A stretch of DNA of 64,000 nucleotides from an uncultured Eubacteriales bacterium (lineage in GTDB: Bacteria; Bacillota; Clostridia; Oscillospirales; CAG-382): the NCBI GenBank assembly GCA_934446675.1, contig CAKSEL010000003.1:62001-126000 (forward strand), written 5' to 3'. Below, in pieces: positions 46,338-54,628 of the stretch (positions are counted from its first letter, which is position 1; each line of letters begins with the position of its first letter). The notes beneath the pieces were generated by a model. That model worked only from the letters and a program-made list of their open reading frames with translations. It was not told the origin of the DNA and ran no database searches. The translations under genes were made by a program, and so were the position numbers.

Positions 46338-46451
46338 ATGAAAGTTAAACCTTCGGTAAAGAAAATATGCGAAAAGTGCAAGATAATCAAGAGACACGGC
46401 GTCGTAATGGTTATCTGCGAAAATCCGAAGCATAAGCAAAGACAGGGCTAA
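46338..46451 (+). CDS. rpmJ: 50S ribosomal protein L36, zinc-binding form
   Basis: 37 residues starting MKVKPSVKKICEKCK, with the CxxC...C...H zinc ligands complete (CENPKHKQRQG at the end). AGGAGG lies upstream of the ATG. It is the usual last gene before rpsM. Confidence 0.96.
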   Translation: MKVKPSVKKICEKCKIIKRHGVVMVICENPKHKQRQG

Positions 46452-46494
46452 GCCCAAAGTTGCGTCATCAGACGAGAAAACGAGGTGTAAATAA

Positions 46495-46863
46495 ATGGCA
46501 CGTATTGCAGGTGTTGACCTTCCTAGAGAAAAGAGAGTCGAATACGGACTCACCTATATCTACGGTATCGGTTTAACAAGCTCAAAAGAAATACTTGCAA
46601 AAACAGGTATCAATCCCGATACAAGAGTTAAGGACCTTACAGAGGACGACGTTGCTAAGCTCCGTGAAGCAATCGAGCACGGCTACACTGTTGAAGGTGA
46701 CCTTCGCAGAAATATCGCAATGAACATTAAGCGTCTTATAGAAATCGACGCTTACAGAGGACAGAGACATCGCAAGGGACTCCCCGTTCGCGGACAGAGA
46801 ACCAAGACCAATGCGAGAACCCGTAAGGGACCGGCTAAGACCATAGCCAACAAGAAGAAGTAA
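46495..46863 (+). CDS. rpsM: 30S ribosomal protein S13
   Basis: 122 residues beginning ARIAGVDLPREKRVEYGLTY. The helix-two-turn-helix core and the basic tail GQRTKTNARTRKGPAKTI are intact. S13 contacts the P-site tRNA and bridges to L5. GAGGTG precedes the ATG. Confidence 0.97.
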   Translation: MARIAGVDLPREKRVEYGLTYIYGIGLTSSKEILAKTGINPDTRVKDLTEDDVAKLREAIEHGYTVEGDLRRNIAMNIKRLIEIDAYRGQRHRKGLPVRGQRTKTNARTRKGPAKTIANKKK

Positions 46864-46888
46864 TTGAGAAAGGAGTGACGATCAAAAC

Positions 46889-47284
46889 ATGGCAACTACA
46901 AAGAAAACCGTAAGCAAAAAGCGCCGTGAACGCAAGAATATAGATAAGGGCTGTGCTCATATCCGTTCGTCGTTCAATAACACCATCGTTACAATTTCAG
47001 ATACAAACGGCAACGCAATTTCGTGGGCTTCCGCAGGCGAAATGGGCTTCAAAGGCTCAAGAAAGTCAACTCCGTTTGCTGCTCAGACCGCGGCAGAAAC
47101 CGCTGCAAAGGCTGCAATGGAACACGGACTCAAGACTGTTGAAGTATTCGTAAAGGGACCCGGACAGGGACGTGAATCCGCAATCCGCGCACTCCAGACA
47201 GCAGGTCTTGAAATAGTATCCATCAAAGACGTAACACCTATTCCGCACAACGGATGCCGTCCTCCCAAGAGAAGACGCGTCTGA
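46889..47284 (+). CDS. rpsK: 30S ribosomal protein S11
   Basis: 131 residues with AHIRSSFNNTIVTISDTNGN near residue 24, FVKGPGQGRESAIRAL near residue 88 and the C-terminal PIPHNGCRPPKRRRV. GAAAGGAG lies upstream. An 89-base gap follows, without a terminator. Confidence 0.97.
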   Translation: MATTKKTVSKKRRERKNIDKGCAHIRSSFNNTIVTISDTNGNAISWASAGEMGFKGSRKSTPFAAQTAAETAAKAAMEHGLKTVEVFVKGPGQGRESAIRALQTAGLEIVSIKDVTPIPHNGCRPPKRRRV

Positions 47285-47373
47285 TCAGGATTTATAAAAG
47301 GCTTGACGCGATTACTAAAAAATATACACACCGCGCCGCACAGCCTTAAAATTTATTCAAGGAGGATAAAACA

Positions 47374-48000
47374 ATGGCAAAATATACAGGCCCGGCTTGC
47401 AGACAGTGCCGCAGAGAAGGCGTAAAGCTGTTTGGCAAGGGCGAACGCTGCTATACCGATAAGTGCGCGCTCAACAGACGTACCGGTGTTCCCGGTCAGC
47501 ATGGAGCAGCCCGCAAGAAGATCGGCGAATACGGCAAGCAGCTTCGTGAAAAGCAGAAGGCAAAGAGATATTACGGTATCCCCGAAAAGCAGTTCAGAAC
47601 ATACTTCGAGAAGGCAGATAAGAAGGAAGGCATGACAGGCGAAAACCTGCTTACCCTCATCGAGCGCAGACTTGACAACGTAGTGTTCAGAATGGGCATG
47701 GGTGAGAGCCGCAGAGACGCAAGACAGCTCGTCGTTCACGGACATTTCCTCGTAAACGGCAAGAAGGCAGACATTCCCTCGATAATCCTTAAAGAGGGCG
47801 ACGTTGTTTCCGTTAAGGAGACCAGCAAGAAGTCTGCTAAGTTCAAGTCCCTTGTAGAAAATATCGACAACAGAACCGCTCCCGCATGGATCGAAGTCGA
47901 TAAGGAGAACCTCACAGCAAAAGTCGCAGCTCTTCCCAAGAGAGAAGACATCGAATTTCCGTTTGAGGAACATCTCATCGTCGAGTTGTACTCCAAGTAA
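47374..48000 (+). CDS. rpsD: 30S ribosomal protein S4, cysteine-containing form
   Basis: 208 residues. The N-terminus has CRQCRREGVKLF and CYTDKCALNRR, the zinc-binding form, followed by PGQHGAARKK and the S4 RNA-binding domain (RLDNVVFRMGMG near residue 92). S4 starts 30S assembly. Its position between rpsK and rpoA is usual in Clostridia but not in Bacillus. AAGGAGG precedes the ATG. Confidence 0.97.
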   Translation: MAKYTGPACRQCRREGVKLFGKGERCYTDKCALNRRTGVPGQHGAARKKIGEYGKQLREKQKAKRYYGIPEKQFRTYFEKADKKEGMTGENLLTLIERRLDNVVFRMGMGESRRDARQLVVHGHFLVNGKKADIPSIILKEGDVVSVKETSKKSAKFKSLVENIDNRTAPAWIEVDKENLTAKVAALPKREDIEFPFEEHLIVELYSK

Positions 48001-48053
48001 TCCTGCCGAAAAAATACCGGCATAGGGTATAATTAACAAGGGAGGTTTTGGCA

Positions 48054-49007
48054 ATGATCGAAATAGAAAGACCGAATATCACCACAGTCGAACTTAAATC
48101 CGACGGCTCTTACGGAAAGTTTTGTATAGAGCCTCTGGAAAGAGGATATGGCACAACACTCGGCAACTCCTTGCGCAGAGTTCTTCTCAGCTCGCTTCCC
48201 GGCGTTGCTGCAACCCGCGTAAAGATTGACGGCGTGTTACACGAAATCTCCACTATTCCCGGCGTTAAAGAAGACGTTCCCGAAATAATCCTCAACATCA
48301 AATCAGTTACCGCAAAGCTTTATACAGACGGTCCCAAGACCGTTTTCCTCGAGGTTAACCAAGAGGGCGAGGTAACTGCCGGCGACATCAAGTGCGATGC
48401 CGATATAGAGATCCTCAACAAGGATCAGCATATCTGCTACCTTGAAGACGGCGGAGTGCTCAGAATGGAGATAACCTTTGAGCACGGCAGAGGATACGTT
48501 TCCGGCGAGAAGAACAAGCTTGCCATGCAGGAACAGATAATCGGCGTAATCTGCGTTGATTCAATCTATACACCTGTATATAACGTAAATTATAAGGTCG
48601 AGAACACACGTGTCGGCAACGTAACAGATTACGACAAGCTGACTCTTGAAGTTCTCACCGACGGAACAATATCAGCCAAAGAGGCCATATCTCTGGCTGC
48701 CAAGATTCTCAATGAGCACCTCAGTCTGTTTATAGACTTGTCGGACGACGCCAAGAAGGCGGAAATTATGGTTGACCGTCAGGAAACCATAAAGGAAAAG
48801 GTTCTGGAGATGACTATTGAGGAGCTTGACATGTCTGTACGATCCTTCAACTGCTTGAAGCGTGCGGGCATTGACACGGTAGAAGACCTGGTGAACAAGA
48901 CAGAAGACGACATGATCAAGGTAAGAAACCTTGGCAAGAAGTCGCTTGAGGAAGTTATCCAGAAGCTTCACTCACTCGGTTTGTCTTTAAAGAAGGACGA
49001 AGACTGA
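48054..49007 (+). CDS. rpoA: DNA-directed RNA polymerase subunit alpha
   Basis: 317 residues. The N-terminal dimerisation domain has ERGYGTTLGNSLRRVLLSSLPG near residue 32. A flexible linker near 230-245 leads to the C-terminal domain (SVRSFNCLKRAGIDTVEDLV), which binds UP elements and activators. The ATG at 48054, eight bases after GGGAGG, is chosen over a TTG six bases earlier. Confidence 0.97.
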   Translation: MIEIERPNITTVELKSDGSYGKFCIEPLERGYGTTLGNSLRRVLLSSLPGVAATRVKIDGVLHEISTIPGVKEDVPEIILNIKSVTAKLYTDGPKTVFLEVNQEGEVTAGDIKCDADIEILNKDQHICYLEDGGVLRMEITFEHGRGYVSGEKNKLAMQEQIIGVICVDSIYTPVYNVNYKVENTRVGNVTDYDKLTLEVLTDGTISAKEAISLAAKILNEHLSLFIDLSDDAKKAEIMVDRQETIKEKVLEMTIEELDMSVRSFNCLKRAGIDTVEDLVNKTEDDMIKVRNLGKKSLEEVIQKLHSLGLSLKKDED

Positions 49008-49051
49008 TTTTCGCACAACGTGCGTACTACTCAAGAAGGAGGAATTAAACA

Positions 49052-49396
49052 ATGCCCGGAACAAGAAAGCTCGGACGTACTACCGACATAAGAATGTCCA
49101 TGCTCAGAGGACTTGTAACATATCTGCTTGAAAACGGCAGACTTGAAACTACTGTTTACAGAGCAAAGGAAGTTCGTTCGCTTACCGATAAAATGATAAC
49201 TCTCGGCAAGAAGAACACTCTTGCTTCTAAGAGACAGGCTCTTGCATTTATTACAAAGGAAGAGGTTGTAGTTAAGCTCTTTAACGAGATAGCTCCCTCC
49301 TACGCGGACAGAAACGGCGGCTACACAAGAGTCCTCAAGATAGGACCCAGACGCGGTGACGGTGCCGAAATGGCAATCATCGAACTGGTTAAGTAA
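49052..49396 (+). CDS. rplQ: 50S ribosomal protein L17
   Basis: 114 residues, the short bacterial form, with RKLGRTTDIRMSMLRGLV at the start and the C-terminal GYTRVLKIGPRRGDGAEMAIIEL. AAGGAGG precedes the ATG. It is the last gene of the cluster, followed by a terminator. Confidence 0.97.
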   Translation: MPGTRKLGRTTDIRMSMLRGLVTYLLENGRLETTVYRAKEVRSLTDKMITLGKKNTLASKRQALAFITKEEVVVKLFNEIAPSYADRNGGYTRVLKIGPRRGDGAEMAIIELVK

Positions 49397-49429
49397 TCAC
49401 CGGTTTTTATTCCGAATAAGAGCGATTAT

Positions 49430-49464
49430 CCGCCGTGGACTCAGATATGTCTGCGGCGGTTTTT
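49430..49464 (+). terminator. Terminator of the S10-spc-alpha cluster
   Basis: CCGCCG and CGGCGG arms, extended by further pairing, are followed by TTTTT, 33 bases after the rplQ stop. Confidence 0.85.
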
Positions 49465-49493
49465 GCGTGTGACTGCGATGCAGGAGTTTTGCT

Positions 49494-50255
49494 TATTTTG
49501 GGCGGAAATGGGAAATTCTCTTCAAAGTGCGACTTTATACGTCCTCTTTTCGGAATCGAAAAGTGGAAAAATACATTTTTGTTTGGCTGATTGTTGCTTA
49601 TTTTAGGTGGAAACGGGTTATTCACTGCCATTTGCAAGTCTATACACCCTCTTTTCGGAATCGAAAAAGAGGCGCTCTAAAGAGTGTAAACAAAAGATTT
49701 TCGCGGCTCAAACGCCGCCGCGAAAGCGTGGCTTCTTCTCCACACAGCATACTATCGTCGGTAAAGCTTTTTCCGCGCTTCCGAAGTTTGCTATCTTCGC
49801 TCGCAAATGCTCCGCACTGCTCGATATGGGGTTCTGTACGAAGTCAAACCGTTCGGCGCAAGTGTTATTTTTTATATAGTCATGCAGTCAACAGGACACA
49901 CTTTTTCAACCAGCTTGCCTACGGCAAGATGACTTTGCTGAATTTTAGTTTTTTGTTTGGTTGGTGCAAAGTGAAATTTTTTCTTTACTTCATTTTTGCA
50001 AATGGGTTTCACTTTCCAAAGTTACCCTTTGTACTGAATTTCCATAGCTTGCTTCGGCACCTGTTTATATTTGAGTTCGCAGTCCTGCTGTTTGACTGCG
50101 AACGGTACAAGCCGGCGGCAGAGAGTTCCCAACAGCTTTATTTTTATTTAAGGGCTACGAAAGTCTTTTGCAGCTTTTCTTCAGAAAAGCGCGTTCCCCT
50201 CGCGTTCTGTTTTCTTTGCAGCTTTCTTTTTAAAAAGAAAGCGCGTAACTTCACG
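49494..50255 (-). repeat. Structured intergenic repeat, copy B (inverted)
   Basis: Second copy, reading leftwards. It holds the A/T palindrome at its right end, a second CTTTTC/GAAAAG hairpin and a variable hairpin at 50076-50102 (arms TTCGCAGTC/GACTGCGAA). The conserved core (about 49910-50062), a short stem CTTGCC-TAC-GGCAAG at 49914-49928 and the CGCGGC/GCCGCG stem follow. Its outer module with TCTTTTCGGAATCGAAAA is present twice (49494-49565 and 49606-49675). A 267-codon frame runs rightwards through it, but it is not maintained in the other copies. It fills the gap between the ribosomal terminator and the next promoter. Confidence 0.85.
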
Positions 50256-50347
50256 TCCTTTTTGTATAAAATCATAAATCTTTTGAACATAAATCAAATC
50301 ACTTGTATAACTTTTATAAATGGCTTGTAAATTAAAGGCAAAATGCG

Positions 50348-50375
50348 TTGACAAATGAAAACTAGACTATATAAT
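50348..50375 (+). promoter_or_regulatory. Promoter of the membrane-protein gene
   Basis: TTGACA, a 16-base spacer and TATAAT lie about 90 bases before the start. Confidence 0.7.
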
Positions 50376-50421
50376 ATATAAAGTAAAAAGCTTACAGGGC
50401 TTTTTAAGACTATTAAAGACG

Positions 50422-50450
50422 GCGGCAGATACAGAGCCGCTTAATTTTTT
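50422..50450 (+). promoter_or_regulatory. Terminator-like hairpin in the leader of the membrane-protein gene
   Basis: GCGGC and GCCGC arms around an eight-base loop are followed by TTAATTTTTT, just before the ribosome binding site AAAAGGG. It could act as an attenuator. The five-pair stem is weak, so this is tentative. Confidence 0.35.
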
Positions 50451-50467
50451 GAAAAGGGATAATGTTT

Positions 50468-51340
50468 ATGCAAAAAACATTGAACAAGAAAATAGTTTCG
50501 CTGCTTATATTTGCGGCGGCTGCATCGATTTTGCTTACAATTTTCCGCACATATCTTCTCATAAACTGCGTTGAACCGGACACCGGCTTTTACATGGTCG
50601 GCACATCAGCCGGAAAATACTTCAACATAGCTGTCGGAGTGCTCTCGGCGGTACTTTTGGCAGGCGCCGTAATGCTTGCAAAGACAAAAGCGCCCGCAGA
50701 GCTTAAATCCGAAAGCACAATGGTGGTTTTTGCGTCGTCGCTGTGCGGATTTCTTTTTGCGACCGTGTTCCTGTACGGTCTGTACACCATAATATCCGGC
50801 AGTATGGGAGACACTTCTTCGGTAACGCTGAAAAATATGTTTTCTGCGCAAAATGCGTTTTTGTGGATTGAAATACTGCTTTGTATTCCCTGTATGTTCA
50901 ATTTCTTCTGCATATGTTCCAAAGAACGCCGCGACAGAAATGTACTTCAGACTGTTCTTTCGCTGTCGCCTGCGGTTTTCTTTGCCGTAAGAACCGTGCA
51001 GACCTTTACTAACGTAAAATCTCAGATAAATGTTTCCCAGCGTTCTCTGATGCTTATTCTTCTCTGTGCCGCAATGCTCTTTTTTGTGTGCGAAACAAGA
51101 TTTATTATCCCCGGATATGTTTCCGAAAATCCCAAGAAGAATGACACCGCGCTCAGCCTTTCAAAATATTTTGTAACCGGCGCGTTTACCTTCGCGTTTA
51201 CCCTTTTTACGGTGCTGCCGTATCTCGCAGTTTCTGCATTCTGGGTATATGAGGCAAATTTCCTTATCATGGACGTGCTCGACGCCTGCGTCGGTCTTTA
51301 CGCACTTACAAGAATGATCTCGGTTGCAAGATGTAACTGA
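50468..51340 (+). CDS. Integral membrane protein of unknown function
   Basis: The 290-residue protein has about eight predicted membrane helices (near 10-28, 48-67, 83-105, 128-146, 160-175, 190-207, 228-248 and 255-275 of the product) separated by short loops, with no soluble domain and no motif I recognise. A conserved-looking loop, ERRDRN, follows a Cys-rich helix end (CMFNFFCICSK). Transporter signatures are absent. The start is taken at the second ATG, nine bases after AAAAGGG; an ATG six bases upstream is close behind. It is monocistronic, with its own promoter and terminator, between repeat B and pflB. Confidence 0.72.
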   Translation: MQKTLNKKIVSLLIFAAAASILLTIFRTYLLINCVEPDTGFYMVGTSAGKYFNIAVGVLSAVLLAGAVMLAKTKAPAELKSESTMVVFASSLCGFLFATVFLYGLYTIISGSMGDTSSVTLKNMFSAQNAFLWIEILLCIPCMFNFFCICSKERRDRNVLQTVLSLSPAVFFAVRTVQTFTNVKSQINVSQRSLMLILLCAAMLFFVCETRFIIPGYVSENPKKNDTALSLSKYFVTGAFTFAFTLFTVLPYLAVSAFWVYEANFLIMDVLDACVGLYALTRMISVARCN

Positions 51341-51365
51341 TTATTTGAACTGAATATTAATTTTT

Positions 51366-51402
51366 CCCGGTTCGGGCTTGTGTTCGTGCCGGGTTTTGTT
51401 TT
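51366..51402 (+). terminator. Terminator after the membrane-protein gene
   Basis: CCCGG and CCGGG arms with an 18-base loop are followed by TTTTGTTTT. The stem is short but the T-tract is clear. Confidence 0.55.
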
Positions 51403-51506
51403 GCCGCAAAACCGTTTTTGTGTTTAAATACTGTGACCGAACCCGGTGTTTTGGAATATTCTACAAATTTCCGATATATTTCGGCGTTCTTCTGTCACTG
51501 TATACA

Positions 51507-51544
51507 GTTAGGTTTATTATATCAAACTATTGTGTTCACCTAAC
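51507..51544 (+). promoter_or_regulatory. Inverted repeat upstream of pflB, possible operator
   Basis: GTTAGGT and ACCTAAC are perfect seven-base arms 24 bases apart, about 40 bases upstream of the pflB -35 box. It does not match the Rex or Fnr consensus by eye. Apart from this, the preceding terminator and the pflB promoter, the gap 51341-51658 shows nothing. Confidence 0.35.
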
Positions 51545-51584
51545 TATAAACCACAATATGTTGTGTCAAAATGCCGTTTTGCTA

Positions 51585-51613
51585 TTGACAAGACTGTGCC
51601 TGTGTGATAAAAT
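51585..51613 (+). promoter_or_regulatory. Promoter of pflB
   Basis: TTGACA, a 17-base spacer and TAAAAT lie about 45 bases before the ATG. Confidence 0.75.
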
Positions 51614-51658
51614 AATTGCTGTTAAGACACAAATCGACATCGCGGAGGTACAGTAGTA

Positions 51659-53890
51659 ATGGATTTTAAACAGTGGGACGGCTTTGAACGCGGAGACTGG
51701 TGCGACGGCATAGACGTCAGAAACTTCATACAGAAGAACTATACGCCCTATACAGGCGACGAGAGCTTTTTGTCCGGGGCAACACAGCGCACGCAAAAGG
51801 TAAACGCAGAGTTTAAGGAGCTGCTTAAAAAGGAGCAGCAAAACGGCGGAGTTCTGGATATAGATACCGAAACAGTTTCGGTAATCAACGCATATAAGCC
51901 GGGTTATCTCGATAAGGAAAACGATATTATCGTCGGACTTCAGACCGACGCGCCTTTGAAGAGAGGAGTAAATCCTTTCGGCGGCATGAGAATGGCAAGA
52001 GAGGCTTGCAAGGCATACGGCAGAGAGGTATCTCCCGAAATAGAGAAAGCGTTTAAGTACCGTACCACACATAACGACGGCGTTTTCAGCGCATATACCG
52101 ACGAGATGAAAGCCGCACGCCACTGCGCGCTTCTTACAGGACTTCCCGACGCATACGGCAGAGGCAGAATAATAGGCGATTACAGACGTATTGCGCTTTA
52201 CGGCGTGGATAAGCTTATAGAGTTCAAAAAAGCGGATAAGGCGCTTTACGGCAAGCGTGATATGACCGAGAGCAATATCCGCACGCTTGAAGAGCTTAGT
52301 TTTCAGATAAAGGCGCTGAATGAGCTTAAAGAAATGGCAGCCGGATACGGATATGATATTTCACTTCCGGCACAGAGCGCTAAAGAGGCGGTTCAGTGGA
52401 CATATTTCGGCTATCTTGCCGCAAATAAGGATCAGAACGGCGCGGCAATGTCGTTCGGCAGAACAAGCACATTCTTTGATATTTATATAGAACGCGACCT
52501 TGCGGCAGGCGTCATTACCGAAACAGAAGCGCAGGAGCTTATGGACGACCTTGTGCTCAAGCTCAGAGCCGCACGTCACCTCAGAACGCCCGAATATAAC
52601 GAGCTTTTCGGCGGAGATCCCATGTGGATAACCGAGAGCATAGGCGGAACCGGCGACGATAACCGCACGCTCGTAACCAAAAATTCTTACAGAATACTCA
52701 ATACGCTGCGCACGCTCGGTCCCTCGCCCGAACCAAACCTTACCGTGCTCTGGAGCTGTCATCTCCCCGAAAGCTTTAAGCGTTTCTGCGCAAGACTTTC
52801 CATTGAAACCGACGCGATCCAGTACGAAAACGACGATCTTATGCGCAATTTCTTCGGCGACGATTATGCAATAGCCTGCTGCGTTTCCGCAATGAAAGTC
52901 GGAAAGCAGATGCAGTTCTTCGGCGCGCGTACAAACCTTGCAAAACTGCTGCTGCTCGCAATCAACGGCGGAACGGATAATGTGTTCGGTACAAAGATAG
53001 GCCCGCAGATGCCTGTAATTGAGGGAGATGTGCTTGATTTCGACGAGGTAATGTCGAGATACCGTATATATCTCGAGTGGCTGTGCAGACTGTACGTAAA
53101 TACAATGAATACAATTCATTTCATGCATGATAAGTACGCGTATGAAAAGATACAGCTTGCGCTGCATGATACGGACGTAAAGCACCTTATGGCATTCGGA
53201 GTTGCAGGATTTTCGGTAGCTGCGGATTCGCTGTCTGCAATAAAGTACGCGAAAGTAAAGCCGGTCAGAAACGACGAGGGACTTATCGTTGACTTCGTGA
53301 CCGAGGGTGATTTTCCCAAGTTCGGAAATGATGACGACAGAGTTGACAGTATCGCGCATGATTTGCTGCATGATGTAAGACTTGAGCTTAAAAAGACGCC
53401 TGCTTACAGAAATGCCGTTCATACGCTTTCCGTGCTTACAATAACTTCAAATGTTATGTACGGTAAAAAGACAGGCTCAACGCCCGACGGAAGAAAAGCC
53501 GGCGAACCTTTCGCGCCCGGCGCAAATCCCATGCATAACCGTGAGATCAACGGCGCACTCGCTTCTCTTAATTCCGTTTCCAAACTTACTTATATGGACG
53601 CACGCGACGGTATTTCAAATACCTTCTCCATAGTGCCCGATGCACTGGGTAAAACCGAGGAGGAACGCGTGGATAACCTCGTTTCCGTCCTTCAGGGATA
53701 TTTCCTTAATAATGCTCATCACCTTAATGTTAATGTCCTTAACCGTGAAACTCTCATTAAGGCTTATGAAAACCCCGAAGAATATCCTAACCTTACTATC
53801 AGAGTCTCCGGCTATGCCGTTAATTTCTGTAAACTCTCGCGCGAACAGCAAAGAGAAGTTATCTCCCGTACTTTCCATCAGTCAATGTAA
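51659..53890 (+). CDS. pflB: Formate C-acetyltransferase (pyruvate formate-lyase)
   Basis: PflB splits pyruvate with CoA into acetyl-CoA and formate by a glycyl radical. The 743-residue protein has the paired active-site cysteines in IACCVSAMKVG near residue 405 and the radical glycine in RVSGYAVNF near residue 718, both at the usual distance from the ends. GGAGG lies ten bases before the ATG. The last 200 bases use more T-ending codons than the rest of the gene. The stop codon lies inside the first unit of a 12-bp tandem repeat, after which repeat C begins, so pflA is 809 bases away instead of adjacent. Confidence 0.97.
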   Translation: MDFKQWDGFERGDWCDGIDVRNFIQKNYTPYTGDESFLSGATQRTQKVNAEFKELLKKEQQNGGVLDIDTETVSVINAYKPGYLDKENDIIVGLQTDAPLKRGVNPFGGMRMAREACKAYGREVSPEIEKAFKYRTTHNDGVFSAYTDEMKAARHCALLTGLPDAYGRGRIIGDYRRIALYGVDKLIEFKKADKALYGKRDMTESNIRTLEELSFQIKALNELKEMAAGYGYDISLPAQSAKEAVQWTYFGYLAANKDQNGAAMSFGRTSTFFDIYIERDLAAGVITETEAQELMDDLVLKLRAARHLRTPEYNELFGGDPMWITESIGGTGDDNRTLVTKNSYRILNTLRTLGPSPEPNLTVLWSCHLPESFKRFCARLSIETDAIQYENDDLMRNFFGDDYAIACCVSAMKVGKQMQFFGARTNLAKLLLLAINGGTDNVFGTKIGPQMPVIEGDVLDFDEVMSRYRIYLEWLCRLYVNTMNTIHFMHDKYAYEKIQLALHDTDVKHLMAFGVAGFSVAADSLSAIKYAKVKPVRNDEGLIVDFVTEGDFPKFGNDDDRVDSIAHDLLHDVRLELKKTPAYRNAVHTLSVLTITSNVMYGKKTGSTPDGRKAGEPFAPGANPMHNREINGALASLNSVSKLTYMDARDGISNTFSIVPDALGKTEEERVDNLVSVLQGYFLNNAHHLNVNVLNRETLIKAYENPEEYPNLTIRVSGYAVNFCKLSREQQREVISRTFHQSM

Positions 53891-53936
53891 AGGGTACGCG
53901 AAAGGGTACGCGAAAGGGTACGCGAAAGGGTACGCG
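53889..53936 (+). repeat. Four tandem copies of a 12-bp unit at the pflB stop
   Basis: The unit AAAGGGTACGCG occurs four times without change, beginning in the stop codon of pflB and leading directly into the A/T palindrome of repeat C. A single imperfect GTTACG-AAGGAATACGCG precedes repeat A, so the unit seems to derive from the repeat edge. Confidence 0.95.
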
Positions 53937-54628
53937 CTTTCTTTTCAAAAAGAAAGCTGCAAAGAAAACGGGGGAACGCGCTTTTCTGAAGAAAAGCTGC
54001 AAAAGACTTTCGTAGCCCTTAAATAAAAATAAAGCTATTGGCAACTCTCTGCCGCCAGCTTGTACCGTCCGCAGTCGAACAGCAAGACTGCGGACTAAGA
54101 TTTAAATATGGGTGCCAAAGCAAGCTATGGAAATTCAGTACAAAGGGTAACTTTGGAAAGTGAAACCCCTTTGCAACAATGAAACAAAGAAAAAATTTCA
54201 CATTGCACCCACGAAACACAAAACTAAAATTCAGCAAAGGCATCTTGCCGTAGGCAAGCTGGGCAGAAAAGCAAGTCCTGTTGACTGCATGACTATATAA
54301 AAAATAACACTTGTGCCGAACCGGATTTGACTTCGTACAGAACCACATATCCGCGCGCCTGTCGCGCGGCGATTTTGCCTTAAGTTACATGGACGTACCG
54401 TAGTAGCAATGCGGTCACTTTGGTAAAGGTTGTGGAGAAGAAAAATGTGTGTTTAGGGCATTTACACTCTTTAGAGTGAAATCCTCCACGTAACCACGCT
54501 TTCGCGGCGGCGTTTGAGCCGCGAAAATCTTTTGTTTACACTCTTTAGAGCGCCTCTTTTTCGATTCCGAAAAGAGGGCGTATAGACTTGCAAGTGGAAG
54601 TGAATGAGCTTTTTCCGCCCAAAATAAT
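53931..54628 (+). repeat. Structured intergenic repeat, copy C
   Basis: Third copy, in the same direction as A. It has the A/T palindrome, a second CTTTTC/GAAAAG hairpin and a variable hairpin at 54067-54095 (arms GTCCGCAGTC/GACTGCGGAC) after TGTACCG. The core (about 54115-54250), a short stem CTTGCC-GTA-GGCAAG at 54244-54258, the CCTGTTGACTG segment, the CGCGGC/GCCGCG stem, a CTCTTTAGAG palindrome and a terminal CCTCTTTTTCG/GAAAAGAGG hairpin follow. Between 54330 and 54470 it carries sequence not shared with A and B, including a CGCGCG hairpin. It has no convincing ORF and lies between pflB and pflA. Confidence 0.85.

Noticed and set aside
47285..47373. An internal promoter before rpsD (TTGACG, then TACACA)
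   Set aside because: The -10 match is poor and the flanking genes read as one operon.
49527..50330. A 267-codon rightward frame through repeat B with stretches also open in reverse through A and C
   Set aside because: The similar peptide comes from the conserved DNA core. Frames are broken at different points in A and C, no ribosome binding site precedes any of them, and the changes track hairpin pairing rather than codon positions.
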